DNA of 43,022 nucleotides from a virus: positions 1 to 43,022 of IMG/VR virus record IMGVR_UViG_3300025769_000239. The stretch is one strand, 5' to 3'. The position numbers and the translations under genes were made by a program. The notes beneath the pieces are model-generated. The model saw nothing but the letters and a program-made list of their open reading frames with translations, did not search any database and was not told the origin of the DNA. This document shows positions 1-9,097 of the stretch, one piece after another. Within the stretch, counting starts at the first letter, position 1. The number at the start of each line of letters is the position of its first letter.

Positions 1-102
1 TATGACTGTGGTGCAAGCCACTGGACGCCCGAATGGGTGACACGCGCAAAGAGTGCTACCACCCAGAATTCCTCCCGGATCAACACCCAACTCACCCCAT
101 GA
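1..102 (+). CDS. C-terminal end of the zinc-ribbon protein (wraps from the right end)
   Basis: This is the same reading frame as the last 34 codons of the 122-residue gene that starts at 42608. It begins in frame at base 1 and ends at a TGA that overlaps the next start codon. It is partial only because of where the circle was opened. It carries the Gly-to-Trp difference caused by the terminal-repeat mismatch. Confidence 0.8.
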   Translation, partial: YDCGASHWTPEWVTRAKSATTQNSSRINTQLTP

Positions 103-148
103 CCACCCCACGCACACCCGGCCGCCCGCCGATCCCCGCCCGCGAACG
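1..148. repeat. Terminal direct repeat, left copy
   Basis: These 148 bases recur at the right end of the window with a single mismatch (T here at position 22, G in the other copy). The redundancy means the contig closes on itself. It reflects a circular or circularly permuted genome, or less likely a true short terminal repeat. The unique unit is 42,874 bp. The mismatch changes a codon of the zinc-ribbon gene (TGG here, GGG at the right end), so it is either read error or a population variant. Confidence 0.95.
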
Positions 149-281
149 CAAGGACGCGCAGGTCATCCTGCGCGTCCGCCGCGCCGACAAAAGCCGCTGG
201 GTCCGCCGCGCCCAAAAGGCCGGCGGCACCCTTGCCACCTGGATCATCGACAAACTCAACCAACCCGACCCCAAGCCATGA
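99..281 (+). CDS. Small ribbon-helix-helix-like basic protein
   Basis: This 60-residue basic protein starts with a Pro/Arg-rich tail. A short strand (about residues 20-25, VILRV) and two helices follow, the second ending in a TWIIDKLN-like pattern. The pattern resembles small RHH or DUF1778-type DNA-binding proteins and antitoxins, but the match is weak. Its ATG overlaps the stop of the zinc-ribbon gene (ATGA) and its own stop overlaps the next start in the same way, so it is translationally coupled in the integrase operon. A role in controlling integration or excision is inference from position only. Confidence 0.7.
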   Translation: MTTPRTPGRPPIPARERKDAQVILRVRRADKSRWVRRAQKAGGTLATWIIDKLNQPDPKP

Positions 282-544
282 GCGAAATCCTACCAAATCC
301 CACCCGCCGACCCTCCGCCGGCCAACAAGTCAACCATCTACCCGCCGGCACCGCCCGCGACACCATCAAACGAGCCGCCGAAATCGGTCAGAACCTCAAC
401 CCCAACCTACGATTTGAGGCAGCCGCCCTCCTCGGATTGGCCCAACTCATCCACGACCTCGAACAACGCACCGAGGCGCACGCATCATCGATCCTCCGCC
501 ACCCACGCGGCGCCGACGCACAGCCCAAGCGCAGATTGTTATGA
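278..544 (+). CDS. Hypothetical protein upstream of integrase
   Basis: This 88-residue protein has no family I recognise. Residues 20-75 look helical (an AAEIGQ...AAALLGLAQLIHDLEQ pattern) and the last 20 residues are basic. Both ends overlap neighbours by ATGA, and the last overlap couples it directly to the integrase start. It may be an accessory or directionality factor, but nothing in the sequence proves that. Confidence 0.65.
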   Translation: MSEILPNPTRRPSAGQQVNHLPAGTARDTIKRAAEIGQNLNPNLRFEAAALLGLAQLIHDLEQRTEAHASSILRHPRGADAQPKRRLL

Positions 545-1704
545 GGACGTTCCAGAGGACACCAGGCGGCAAGCACTACTACGAATTCCGGTACCGGGGA
601 AAACCCTACAAACGCGGCGGATTCAGCACCGCGCAACAGGCCACCACCGCCGGCAACGCCGCCCGGCGCATGCTGGAGCAAGGCTACATCGACGAATACA
701 AAGCCCTCAGCAAACGCCAGCCCAGCCCCTACGCAAAACTCCAAGACATCCGCGACCACTACCGCGACGTCGCCCGCGCCGCCCCCAAAACCATCACCGC
801 CAACCTCAACAACTGGGACCACCTCCTGCGCACCATCGGCCTCGAACCAAACACCCCCGCCGACAAACTCAACCCCGCCGCCATCCGCAAATGGTACCGC
901 CACGCCGAAACCAAACTCACCGGCGACCAACTCCAAGACCGATCCACCAAAGTCACCGCCAACAGCATATTAAACAGCGCCCTCACCATCATCGCCGACA
1001 AACTCCTACCCCACTACCAAGACGCCGGCCTCAAACTCCCCGACTACAGCGACCTACGCCGCACCATCAAAGCCGAGAATTTTCATTTACCCCGCAAAGA
1101 CTATCATCCGCCCGCCCCCGAAATCATCGCCAACACCCTGCGCGACTGGGAACAACTCGACGACCGAAACCTATTTCTCGCCATCGGCTGGATCCTCAGC
1201 TTCGGGCTGCGCAAATCCAACGTCATCGCCGCCCACTGGGACTGGATCCGCCAGGAGCATGGCCACTGGAAACTCGACCACGACACCCACACCAAAGCCG
1301 GCACCGGCCGCCTGCGAATCCAAGCCCTCAGCCCCTACTTCAACACCACCCTCGCCATCGCCAGGCGCAACAACTGGACCACCGGCCCCGTGCTCAGCGG
1401 CGACAAAACCGAAACCCACGACACCACCTTCCGCCGCCTCAGCAACTTCCTCCTCGACCACGGCTGGACCATGCAAAAGAAAGCCCACGCCCTGCGCGAC
1501 TACGCCATCAGCTGCGTCGCCGCCAAGTACGGCATCTACGACGCATCACTATTCGCCGACCACGCCAACGTCACCCAAACCCAGTCAAACTACGCCAATT
1601 TCGTCGCCCAAATGAAATTCCTTCCCGACGCCCAAAAGCCCTGGCACTGGACCCGCGTCCAAGACACCGACCACGCCCCCAAAATTCAAATAGCCGTCGC
1701 ATAA
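541..1704 (+). CDS. int: Tyrosine recombinase (phage integrase)
   Basis: This 387-residue protein has the C-terminal catalytic domain of tyrosine recombinases: first Arg at about residue 224 (GLRKSN), His-x-x-Arg at 316-319 (HALR), a second His at about 341 and the nucleophilic Tyr at about 351 (NYANF). An N-terminal SAM-like core-binding domain covers roughly residues 55-190. It should integrate the phage by recombination between attP and a bacterial tRNA gene. A tRNA-Lys-like attP core lies about 270 bp downstream, the expected arrangement. It is longer than integron integrases and I see no IntI-specific insertion, so it is not an obvious candidate for recombining the cassette sites. Confidence 0.95.
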   Translation: MRTFQRTPGGKHYYEFRYRGKPYKRGGFSTAQQATTAGNAARRMLEQGYIDEYKALSKRQPSPYAKLQDIRDHYRDVARAAPKTITANLNNWDHLLRTIGLEPNTPADKLNPAAIRKWYRHAETKLTGDQLQDRSTKVTANSILNSALTIIADKLLPHYQDAGLKLPDYSDLRRTIKAENFHLPRKDYHPPAPEIIANTLRDWEQLDDRNLFLAIGWILSFGLRKSNVIAAHWDWIRQEHGHWKLDHDTHTKAGTGRLRIQALSPYFNTTLAIARRNNWTTGPVLSGDKTETHDTTFRRLSNFLLDHGWTMQKKAHALRDYAISCVAAKYGIYDASLFADHANVTQTQSNYANFVAQMKFLPDAQKPWHWTRVQDTDHAPKIQIAVA

Positions 1705-1773
1705 CGGCGACGACTGACCCCTTCCCCGGCGCGACCTTCCGCGACCCCTCAGACAACCACCGTCCCACCCCTG

Positions 1774-1794
1774 AAATCGCATCACTTGCGATTT
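1774..1794 (+). terminator. Hairpin after integrase
   Basis: A perfect 8-bp stem (AAATCGCA / TGCGATTT) closes a 5-nt loop, 70 bp after the integrase stop. There is no strong T-run after it, so it is terminator-like and not a classic intrinsic terminator. As a palindrome it could also be a protein site in the attachment region. Confidence 0.45.
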
Positions 1795-1975
1795 GCAATT
1801 AAACAAAATAATTATGGGTGACTGCTGGGTGCGTTTATGGGTGCGCCAACGGGTGGATCTAGCCGGATATTCCCGGACCTTGCAGACGATGAAAACCCAC
1901 CGACCAATTGATAACCCAGAGCACCAAACACCCTGCAAACATTGGAGAAACCGAGCAAACCCCAGAAAAAGAAGG

Positions 1976-2027
1976 TGGTACCCCAGGAAGGACTCGAACC
2001 TACAACCAATTGATTAAGAGTCTGCTT
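1976..2027 (-). other. attP: Probable attP core: 3' part of a tRNA-Lys(CTT) gene
   Basis: Read on the minus strand, this is the anticodon loop CTCTTAA, a T-arm with TTCGAGT, an acceptor strand CTGGGGT and the final ACCA of a tRNA. The 5' half (D-arm and 5' acceptor) is missing, so it is not a functional tRNA gene. A phage copy of tRNA 3' sequence next to an integrase is the classic attP core that restores the host tRNA on integration. Identity probably starts in the anticodon loop, because the 5' anticodon stem does not pair well. Confidence 0.8.
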
Positions 2028-2099
2028 GTGGATTCCTGCAATGGGTTGATTTTAGGGGAGTTACATCGCTTCCAGGGTCTCGGGGTGCTGGTTTGGGTG

Positions 2100-5000
2100 C
2101 TATCTGGTTCGCTTGCGGTCCTGGGGGTGGAGGAATTTCAGGGCGAGGCCGGCGAGTTTGTTGCGATGGCCCGCCAGGGTTTTGAGGCGGGCGGTTTTCT
2201 GCTTGGGGGTCAGCCGGCGGGATTCACGGGCGACCAGCATGGCCTTGTTGATCGCGGACAAGCCGTCGGCGTGTTGCCGGAGGCGGCGGAGGTTGGAGTA
2301 TTTGCCGCCGGCCTCGTAGTAGTTGATCCGCTCGGCGTTGGCCCGCCAATAGCCAGCCGCTTTGGGATCCATGATGGTCTGGAAATCACGCATGGTGGCC
2401 ACGGTCTGCTCGGCGCGGCGGAGCCCTTCGTAGAAACGTTGCACATCGGCATTGGCGGCATAAGGGGACTTGGCAAAGGCGCGGATGCCGGGGTATTCCG
2501 TCCATTGTTTGACCGGCGCGGGCGGGACATCGACCAGGCCGGACTTGGCGGCGAGGAAATCGAGGGCGTCGGTGCCATACTTGCCGAGGCCGCCCATGGT
2601 TCCGCGGACGGTGTTGTCGATGACGATGGGTGAAATGGTGCGTTCTTCATCGCCGAGGAAATCCGCCGCCATGCGGGAGAGATACTTGGCGGTTTCACTG
2701 GTGGCCGGGGTGGCCCGGAATGATTTGGGCAGGCGTTGATCGGCGGAACCTTCCAGCGGGGCATCCCGAAAGAAGGAATGATTGGCCATCGCCTCCACGG
2801 CGGGCTTGAAGCCGGCGGGCATCACGCTCGGATTGACGAGCGGCAGCGGGTTGGCCATCTGCAGGGTGTCGCGGAACCATTTCTTGACGGCGTTGGGATC
2901 CTTGTCGGTGGCGTAGTCCAGGGCGCGTTCGACGCTGGTCCCGTAGACCTGCCCCAACAGGAAGGGTTTCGGGAGCGAGAACACCTGGTCGCCGACCCGG
3001 ATGTTCCAAAAGAATTGCTTGCGCCACTCGGGGAGCTTCTGGATTTCTTCGTCGTCCTGCCCCAGCCACCAAGTCAGGAGACTGGGCACGGTGATATACA
3101 GGAAGCCCTTGGCGGCCACCTTGGAGGCGTTCTTGAGGTTCCGGGGATCGTGCTCGCGGCGGAACTTGTCGAGGTCTTGAATCTGGGCGTTGTAGAAAGG
3201 GATCAGGCGGTTGGCCACCCGGCCCTTGAAACCACCACGGGCGAAATTGAGGGTGACATCCTTCGAGGCGTTGGCGGCCTCGACATCTGACGCCCCAGCT
3301 TCCTTGGCGCGACGAAACTCCGCCAGGCGGGTCGCCAACTCCATCTTCTCCGACATCTTCTGCAGGGTGAGCAGCGGATTGCCCCACTTGGCCGCCATCT
3401 GCCCGGCGGTTTCGGTATCCGTCACCTCTTCGAGTTTGGCCCGCAAATCCTTGCGATCGGTGGCGACCATGTCGGCGTAGCGGCCGCCTGACTTCACGTA
3501 GTCCCAATACCAATTGTCTTTGCGCAGGGCGGAGAACAGGCCTCGGGCGGTGTCCACGAAGGGCACGAAGCCATGCTTGGAATAGACACCGGCGGTGATC
3601 GGATCGCGCATGATGTTGCGCCCCATGAATTCCACAGTGAGCGTGGCCCCGGACCGCAAGACTCGCGTCAACCAGTTGAGCGGCTTGTAAAAGGGCAGCT
3701 TGGCCACGATGGAGGAATCCGTGGCATCGGCCAGTTGCAAAGCCTTGTACAGTTCGGCGTCATCGACCTGCCAGCGTTCGCGTTTGCCCTCGCGCCAGAT
3801 TTGGAAAATGCCCTGGGTCGGGTCGGCCTGCTGGTGATGGAGACGCCAGAGGCGAAAGGCCAGGGGTTGATCCTGCAGGCGCTCGCGGATTTCAGCTTCC
3901 TGATCGGGGTCCAAGTCAAAATCCATGTCGCGCGCCCATTGCACGAGGACATCGGCCGGGACTTCGACGTCGTCGGGCTTGAGCTTCTTGGCCGGGCGAT
4001 CGCCGATCCGGCCCCCGCCGTCGGTGCGGTTGATGGCATCCGCCAGGGCGAGACTCACGCGGTTGCGCTCGGCGGCATCGCGCAGGCTGTAGACGTTCTT
4101 GATGATCGATTCGAGCGGGTTGAAAATACGCCCGTCGGAACCGACAAAAGATTTCAGCGGCTTGGCCACGTCGGCAAAACCACGGCCGCGGCCCTTGCTG
4201 CCCAGGGATTGTTCATCCCGCTGGAAAGGCACATAGAACTGATTGGACTGCTTGATGCGCCGGGCTTCGGCCGGGGACAGGAAACCGGCATCCACCGCGA
4301 TCTGCAATTCGTTGGCGAGGAAATTGTCGAGGCGCTTCCACGGGGCGGCATACTTCTTGGCCCGCTCTTTCAGCCATTTACCCAAATCCTGCAGCTTGTT
4401 GCGGTTGAAGCCGGTGGCCTTGCCCTGCATCTCCTTCTCGATGACGCGATTGCCGACGAGCCATTGGGCAAATTCGTTGATGTCCTCGACGCCGGCCAGG
4501 ATGTCGCGCAGGCCCGGACCGACATCCTGCCCGCCAAAGCCCATCTGGCGTTGGTAGAGGGAGTATTCCACCTTGCCCACCCAGCCGCCGAGGTAGTTGG
4601 TGGCGAGCTGCGATGCGCGGGTGGCGGTTTCCGGATCGAGGCCATGCGCGATCAGGCGTTGCTCGGCGCGTTCCAGCGGGGCCAGTTCGGACACCCAATC
4701 ATCGTACAGCTTGTCCCACCAATCGGAAAAGGTCTGACCCTTGGCTTTGGGCTTCCAATTGATCATGGACCGCAGATCGGCGGCGATCGGCTGGTTGATA
4801 TGCTCGGTGATCAAGCCTTGTGCCGTGTCCAGTATGTGCCGGATTTCGGGATGCTGTGCCGCCAGGTGTTCGGTGGCGTATTTATGAAAGCTCGGCGCTT
4901 CGGCCTGGGCGGTCGCCGGGTCGGTGAGATAGAGGCGGATGAATTCCGCCACCCCTTCGCCGAGTTGGTAATCCTTCGTACTCGAGGCATTGGCCGAGGA

Positions 5001-8000
5001 GTTGCCCCGGCCGGGGGCACCTAGCTCCATCAGTTCAGTTACCGCGGCCGCCTGTTCCGAGTTGCCGATGGCGATGTCCGGCAAGGCGATCTTGTGGAGG
5101 TAATGCCCAATCTCATGCGAGGCGACCGTAAGACTGTTCAACAAGGTTTTGCGGGCGCGAATGACTTCGGAGGTGGAGCGGAAGAAGCCGGCTTTGCCGC
5201 CGGCCCCCACACGGAAAGGCACGTCCAAAGCCTGCTGGAGATACTCGCGGATCTGCTGGGGATGAATACCGGGCGAGTTCGGTGCCGGGGTGGCGTCATC
5301 GATCTGACGGGGGAGCGTGGCGCGGTTGAGGGTCGCGGCGGTGCCGGGTGATGGCGGGGAGAAAAGGTCGACGTCGTCGGTGCCGACGCCTTCGGCTTTG
5401 GTTTGGCCGAAGATGTCGGCTTGGCCGAGGGTGCCGGTGGTGCCTTCGAGGGGGGCGTGCTTCTGGTGTTCGAATTCGGCGCGGCGGGCGCGTTTGTCCT
5501 GCTGGTTGGCGACCTTGTCCTGCTCGGCTTGGAAACTTTGGTCGTCGTGGGTTTCGAGGGCGAAGGGATCGTCGGGCGCGGGGGCGAAGTCGGCCTCGCG
5601 TTCGGCTTGCTCGATCTGCTCGACGTAGATGATTTCCTCGGCTCCGACTCGTTGGCGGCCGAAGCGTTTGCCGTCCTTCAGGATGACATCGCCGGTGTCG
5701 GGATCGACCTCGATGACTTCGAGGGGCGTGCCTTCGACGTCGAGGGTGTCGCCGATGCCGAGGTCGCCGCCTTGCACGGGCTGGGCCCCTGTGTCGGTGG
5801 CTTTCTCCCAGTTGAGGAGTTGGCGGCCTTCCTCGCGCAGCCATTTCTCCTCCCGCTTCCGGGTCTTGGTGGTCTCGATGCGTTCGCGGCTGGCTTTGCC
5901 AATCTCCGCCTTGAACTCTTCGAGCGACATATCGTCGTATTTGCCGGTAAACTCGTCCGATTCCTGGAGGGCTTGCAAGGCCTGATCGGGGCGGAACTTG
6001 AACTTGGCGGTGGCTTTGCTGCCGGCGTAGATGAAGTTATGCGCGGGTGGCAGCGGGGCGAGGCCTTCGTAGAGTGATTTATTTTCTTTCCACCACGGGT
6101 CACCCAGTTCTTTGCGGGCGCGGGAGGCGGACATCATGCCGCCGACTCGTTCGAGATCGTCGAGAATGTCGCCCACGGCGGCGCGGGGGGCGCTGCGCCG
6201 GCCCTTGACAGCGGGCTCCGGGGGGCGTTCACTGGGAATTGTGGACGCACTGTCGGGCGCTGGCTTCTCGGAAGTTGAATTCTCGGCTTTATCCGTCCGG
6301 GGGGCGGGCGTCGGCCCGTCCCCGAGGAGGGCACTCGCCTGCTTGGGTTTCCCAAGGCCTAGTTCCTGTAGCCGCGTTTGAAGGCGTTCATACTTGACCC
6401 CTTGGACCTCCTTCCAGTTGGGATCGTTTGCGAGCTCCGGGCCGACCCAGTCAAAGCCTTCCGCCAGGTCGGCATCGGACGGGCGCTTGGACTGCAGGAC
6501 TTCGGCCGCCATGATGAGATTCATTTCCCTCTGCGAGCCGGGACGGGCGTCTGCCAGATCCAACATTTCCCGGAAGACATCGCCCACATATTGCCCTTCA
6601 TAACCGCGGCGCGCTTCCTCGGTTTCCATGGCGGAAAACTGATCTTGAACGGTCGCCAACTTGCGTTCCCCAGCCTCGTCCAGTTCACCCTCGTCCAGCA
6701 TTCTCTCCAGCTCATCGATTTCCTTCCGAACGCGAATCCTATGGGCGTCAAATGCCTCGGGCGTCATCTGTCGGAGGCGGTTATCGGCCACAGCAGGGCG
6801 GGATAGACCCAACGGCACCGACGGAGCGGTGCCCTCCACCTTGTCGAGTTCGGCGAGGGCGCTTTCGGGGAGCGGGAAATTGCCGGCTACCGGTTCGTTG
6901 GTCTTGGGTCCGGGTTGGGAGGTGGCTTCACGGGGGGCGGACGGCTGGGGTGCTGGTCCCTGTTCGCTCGCTGGGATTGGTTCCACTCGGCGACTCGTTG
7001 GCGGTGGCGGCTGCGGTTCACCCGGCGTTGTAGCTGGTCGTGGTAGCTCATTGTTGGGTTGAGAGTTGATGGGTTTCAGAGTTGAGGGTTGGGGCGGCTC
7101 GGTCTGTTGTTCGAATTGCTGTTTGAGTTGGCGGAGGGATTCGGTGGCCTGGTTGAGTTGCTGCTCGTCGTGCGCGACGCGCTCGGGGTTGATGCTGCCG
7201 TCGGGCAGGATGAGGCGGGGGACGTTGGCGATGCCGCCGATGGCCGCGCCGATGCCGCCGGCATGGGCGCTCTCAAACAGGGCTTCCTCAAAGGTGATGT
7301 CTTCGCGCCAACTCAGTTTCTGAATGCCGGATTGCAGGAGTTGATCGGTCCACTCATCCGCGCCTTCAAAGCCGGCCTGCCGGGCGAATTCGACGGCGCG
7401 CTGCTTCAGGCCACCCGCTTTGGCCGCCTTGGTCACGGCTTCCACACCGGTCTTGCCGAAGCCGGCGGTGACAAGACTGGTCACAAAGCCTTGCGCTAGC
7501 GCGGCTGGTCGGCTGACGTCCCGCGCTTCCCGCGGGGTGAGGCCTTGCTCGACGTAATGCTTTTCCGCATCACGCAAAGCCGCGCCATAGGATTGCGCCC
7601 CGGCGGAGATGGCCATGGCGGGCAGGCCGGCAGGGGCGACAGCCAGGGAGGGAATCAACGAGGTGGCACCTTGGGCGAGTTCTCCGACCACGGCGGGGCC
7701 GCCGGTGTTGGAGCGGATTTCGCCGAAGTTATCCGCCCACTCGCCCGCCACTTCGGCGGAGCCGCGAAACTGATCGGATATGGCACCGGGGCGATTCAAG
7801 GATTCCAAGCGGCGGCGCAGGGCTTCAGGCACGCCCGGATTGTTGAGCGCTGGATTCTCGTGCTCGGTAAGGTCCGCCAGCACGGTGTTGAATTGCTCGC
7901 CAATGCGGGCCATGCCTTCGGCTTCGCCAAGGCTGACTTGATCGAGCACACCGCCGGCGTGGGGCTTCGGGGGATCGTCGGGGTGCGCGAGGAATTCGTG

Positions 8001-8189
8001 CGTGCCGACCTCCTGGGCCCGGTCGGCGGCGGCGCCTTGCCGGTTCACCAGGTCGAAACGCTGCTGAAACTGTTTGTCCTGCAGGAATTGCGGGTATTCC
8101 TGGCCGATGAATGCGGTCAGGTCGCGATCGGACACATCCTTGAAACGAGGCTCCTCGCTCCGGAAGAATTCCAGCACTTCGTTGGGCAT
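2100..8189 (-). CDS. Large polyvalent internal virion protein with metallopeptidase motif
   Basis: At 2029 residues this is the largest gene in the window and the last of the leftward unit. The N-terminal third is followed by a Pro/Gln-rich linker (about 355-430). A zinc-metallopeptidase motif HEIGH lies near residue 1025, with a downstream GVAEF near 1078 that could give the third ligand. The C-terminal half (about 1490-1600, with an FMGRNIMRDP-like stretch) resembles the LPD38 domain of phage polyvalent proteins. Such multi-domain proteins are packaged and injected with the DNA in podoviruses. It follows two smaller Ala/Gln-rich proteins, the usual trio of ejection proteins. The protease substrate is unknown. 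The start at 8189 leaves 5 bp to the upstream gene. Confidence 0.8.
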   Translation of the reverse strand: MPNEVLEFFRSEEPRFKDVSDRDLTAFIGQEYPQFLQDKQFQQRFDLVNRQGAAADRAQEVGTHEFLAHPDDPPKPHAGGVLDQVSLGEAEGMARIGEQFNTVLADLTEHENPALNNPGVPEALRRRLESLNRPGAISDQFRGSAEVAGEWADNFGEIRSNTGGPAVVGELAQGATSLIPSLAVAPAGLPAMAISAGAQSYGAALRDAEKHYVEQGLTPREARDVSRPAALAQGFVTSLVTAGFGKTGVEAVTKAAKAGGLKQRAVEFARQAGFEGADEWTDQLLQSGIQKLSWREDITFEEALFESAHAGGIGAAIGGIANVPRLILPDGSINPERVAHDEQQLNQATESLRQLKQQFEQQTEPPQPSTLKPINSQPNNELPRPATTPGEPQPPPPTSRRVEPIPASEQGPAPQPSAPREATSQPGPKTNEPVAGNFPLPESALAELDKVEGTAPSVPLGLSRPAVADNRLRQMTPEAFDAHRIRVRKEIDELERMLDEGELDEAGERKLATVQDQFSAMETEEARRGYEGQYVGDVFREMLDLADARPGSQREMNLIMAAEVLQSKRPSDADLAEGFDWVGPELANDPNWKEVQGVKYERLQTRLQELGLGKPKQASALLGDGPTPAPRTDKAENSTSEKPAPDSASTIPSERPPEPAVKGRRSAPRAAVGDILDDLERVGGMMSASRARKELGDPWWKENKSLYEGLAPLPPAHNFIYAGSKATAKFKFRPDQALQALQESDEFTGKYDDMSLEEFKAEIGKASRERIETTKTRKREEKWLREEGRQLLNWEKATDTGAQPVQGGDLGIGDTLDVEGTPLEVIEVDPDTGDVILKDGKRFGRQRVGAEEIIYVEQIEQAEREADFAPAPDDPFALETHDDQSFQAEQDKVANQQDKRARRAEFEHQKHAPLEGTTGTLGQADIFGQTKAEGVGTDDVDLFSPPSPGTAATLNRATLPRQIDDATPAPNSPGIHPQQIREYLQQALDVPFRVGAGGKAGFFRSTSEVIRARKTLLNSLTVASHEIGHYLHKIALPDIAIGNSEQAAAVTELMELGAPGRGNSSANASSTKDYQLGEGVAEFIRLYLTDPATAQAEAPSFHKYATEHLAAQHPEIRHILDTAQGLITEHINQPIAADLRSMINWKPKAKGQTFSDWWDKLYDDWVSELAPLERAEQRLIAHGLDPETATRASQLATNYLGGWVGKVEYSLYQRQMGFGGQDVGPGLRDILAGVEDINEFAQWLVGNRVIEKEMQGKATGFNRNKLQDLGKWLKERAKKYAAPWKRLDNFLANELQIAVDAGFLSPAEARRIKQSNQFYVPFQRDEQSLGSKGRGRGFADVAKPLKSFVGSDGRIFNPLESIIKNVYSLRDAAERNRVSLALADAINRTDGGGRIGDRPAKKLKPDDVEVPADVLVQWARDMDFDLDPDQEAEIRERLQDQPLAFRLWRLHHQQADPTQGIFQIWREGKRERWQVDDAELYKALQLADATDSSIVAKLPFYKPLNWLTRVLRSGATLTVEFMGRNIMRDPITAGVYSKHGFVPFVDTARGLFSALRKDNWYWDYVKSGGRYADMVATDRKDLRAKLEEVTDTETAGQMAAKWGNPLLTLQKMSEKMELATRLAEFRRAKEAGASDVEAANASKDVTLNFARGGFKGRVANRLIPFYNAQIQDLDKFRREHDPRNLKNASKVAAKGFLYITVPSLLTWWLGQDDEEIQKLPEWRKQFFWNIRVGDQVFSLPKPFLLGQVYGTSVERALDYATDKDPNAVKKWFRDTLQMANPLPLVNPSVMPAGFKPAVEAMANHSFFRDAPLEGSADQRLPKSFRATPATSETAKYLSRMAADFLGDEERTISPIVIDNTVRGTMGGLGKYGTDALDFLAAKSGLVDVPPAPVKQWTEYPGIRAFAKSPYAANADVQRFYEGLRRAEQTVATMRDFQTIMDPKAAGYWRANAERINYYEAGGKYSNLRRLRQHADGLSAINKAMLVARESRRLTPKQKTARLKTLAGHRNKLAGLALKFLHPQDRKRTR

Positions 8190-8194
8190 AATGT

Positions 8195-9067
8195 TTAGCG
8201 GTTGAAAATTGCGTCACGCGCACTGGTGGCCGGCTTGCGCTTCTGGAAGCGTTGCCACATTTCATCGGCGGCCGGGGCGGCAGACGATGCGGCGGGACCG
8301 GCGTCGGATTCCGCCAGTCCGCCGGGAAAGAGCATCCGAGCGAGGGCGGCTTTGTAGGGATCCTCTGTCTCTCGGAGATCGATCACCTTGCCAGACCGAT
8401 CCACATAGACGCCGGGCACCTTGGAGCCGGCTTCATCGACGAAGGGTTTGAAGCCGATTTCGCCGGCCTTCTGGTCGGGCAAGACCTGCATGCTCTTGCC
8501 GAGTTGGGCGACGGTGGCACCGCCGGGGGCCTGGATGAATTTCATTTGCTCGGCGGTCTGCGGATCGGTGGCTTGACCGTACTTGGCGAGGCCCATGGGG
8601 TCGGCCTGCGGGTTGTTCTCAAGTGTGGCGGCGTATTGGTGGGGTTGCAACTGGCCCTGGGTGACGGCGCGAATCTGTTGGAGATCGCGCATGGCCTGGG
8701 TGGTGGCTTCGGCCTGCTGGTATTGCTTGAGTTTGTGCTGTTGCTCCTGGGCGACGGCTTCGCCTTCCTTGGCGCGGACGAAGCCTTTGAGGCTGGGCAG
8801 ATCCATGGTGGTGGTCTGGTCGGTGTCGGCGTAGCCGGCGGCTTTGGCGTAGGACTGCAGGGCTTTGAACTCGGCGGTCTGGGCCTTCTGCTGGTCTTCG
8901 GCTTCCTGCTTCTTGGCGGCGTATTTCTCCAGGCCTTCGGCGATGGAGTTGCCGGCGGACATGAGGCCGGCAGCCATCGAGCGACCGGGCTGGGTGGCGG
9001 CTTGCATGTAGCCGGGCGGCAGACTGTTGACCGGACCACGATAGGGGGCGATGTAGGTGCGGGGCAT
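8195..9067 (-). CDS. Putative internal virion (ejection) protein
   Basis: This 290-residue protein is rich in Ala, Gln and Lys. It has a long predicted coiled coil at about 55-130 (AKKQEAEDQQK onward) and a Gly/Ala-rich start. No enzymatic motif is visible. The composition and its place between the tail nozzle module and the giant polyvalent protein match podovirus ejection proteins, which are diverse in sequence. The assignment is by context and composition. Confidence 0.65.
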   Translation of the reverse strand: MPRTYIAPYRGPVNSLPPGYMQAATQPGRSMAAGLMSAGNSIAEGLEKYAAKKQEAEDQQKAQTAEFKALQSYAKAAGYADTDQTTTMDLPSLKGFVRAKEGEAVAQEQQHKLKQYQQAEATTQAMRDLQQIRAVTQGQLQPHQYAATLENNPQADPMGLAKYGQATDPQTAEQMKFIQAPGGATVAQLGKSMQVLPDQKAGEIGFKPFVDEAGSKVPGVYVDRSGKVIDLRETEDPYKAALARMLFPGGLAESDAGPAASSAAPAADEMWQRFQKRKPATSARDAIFNR

Positions 9068-9097
9068 GATGTTTCTCGTTCTGGGTGCTTCGTTATC

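Larger units (their letters stand above)
1705..2099. other. Non-coding convergence region containing attP
   Basis: This 395-bp gap lies between the convergent integrase and polyvalent-protein genes and holds no convincing gene. It contains the hairpin at 1774, the tRNA-like attP core and two copies of ACCAATTGAT (about 1905 and 2004), one inside the attP core. Direct repeats of this kind could be integrase arm or core binding sites. Confidence 0.6.

Noticed and set aside
541-1704. Integron integrase (IntI)
   Set aside because: It is a longer phage-type tyrosine recombinase next to a tRNA-type attP, with no IntI-specific insertion that I can see.
1971-2033. A complete tRNA-Lys gene
   Set aside because: Only the anticodon loop to the 3' ACCA is tRNA-like. 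The 5' acceptor strand and D-arm are absent and the 5' anticodon stem does not pair, so it is an attachment-site fragment.
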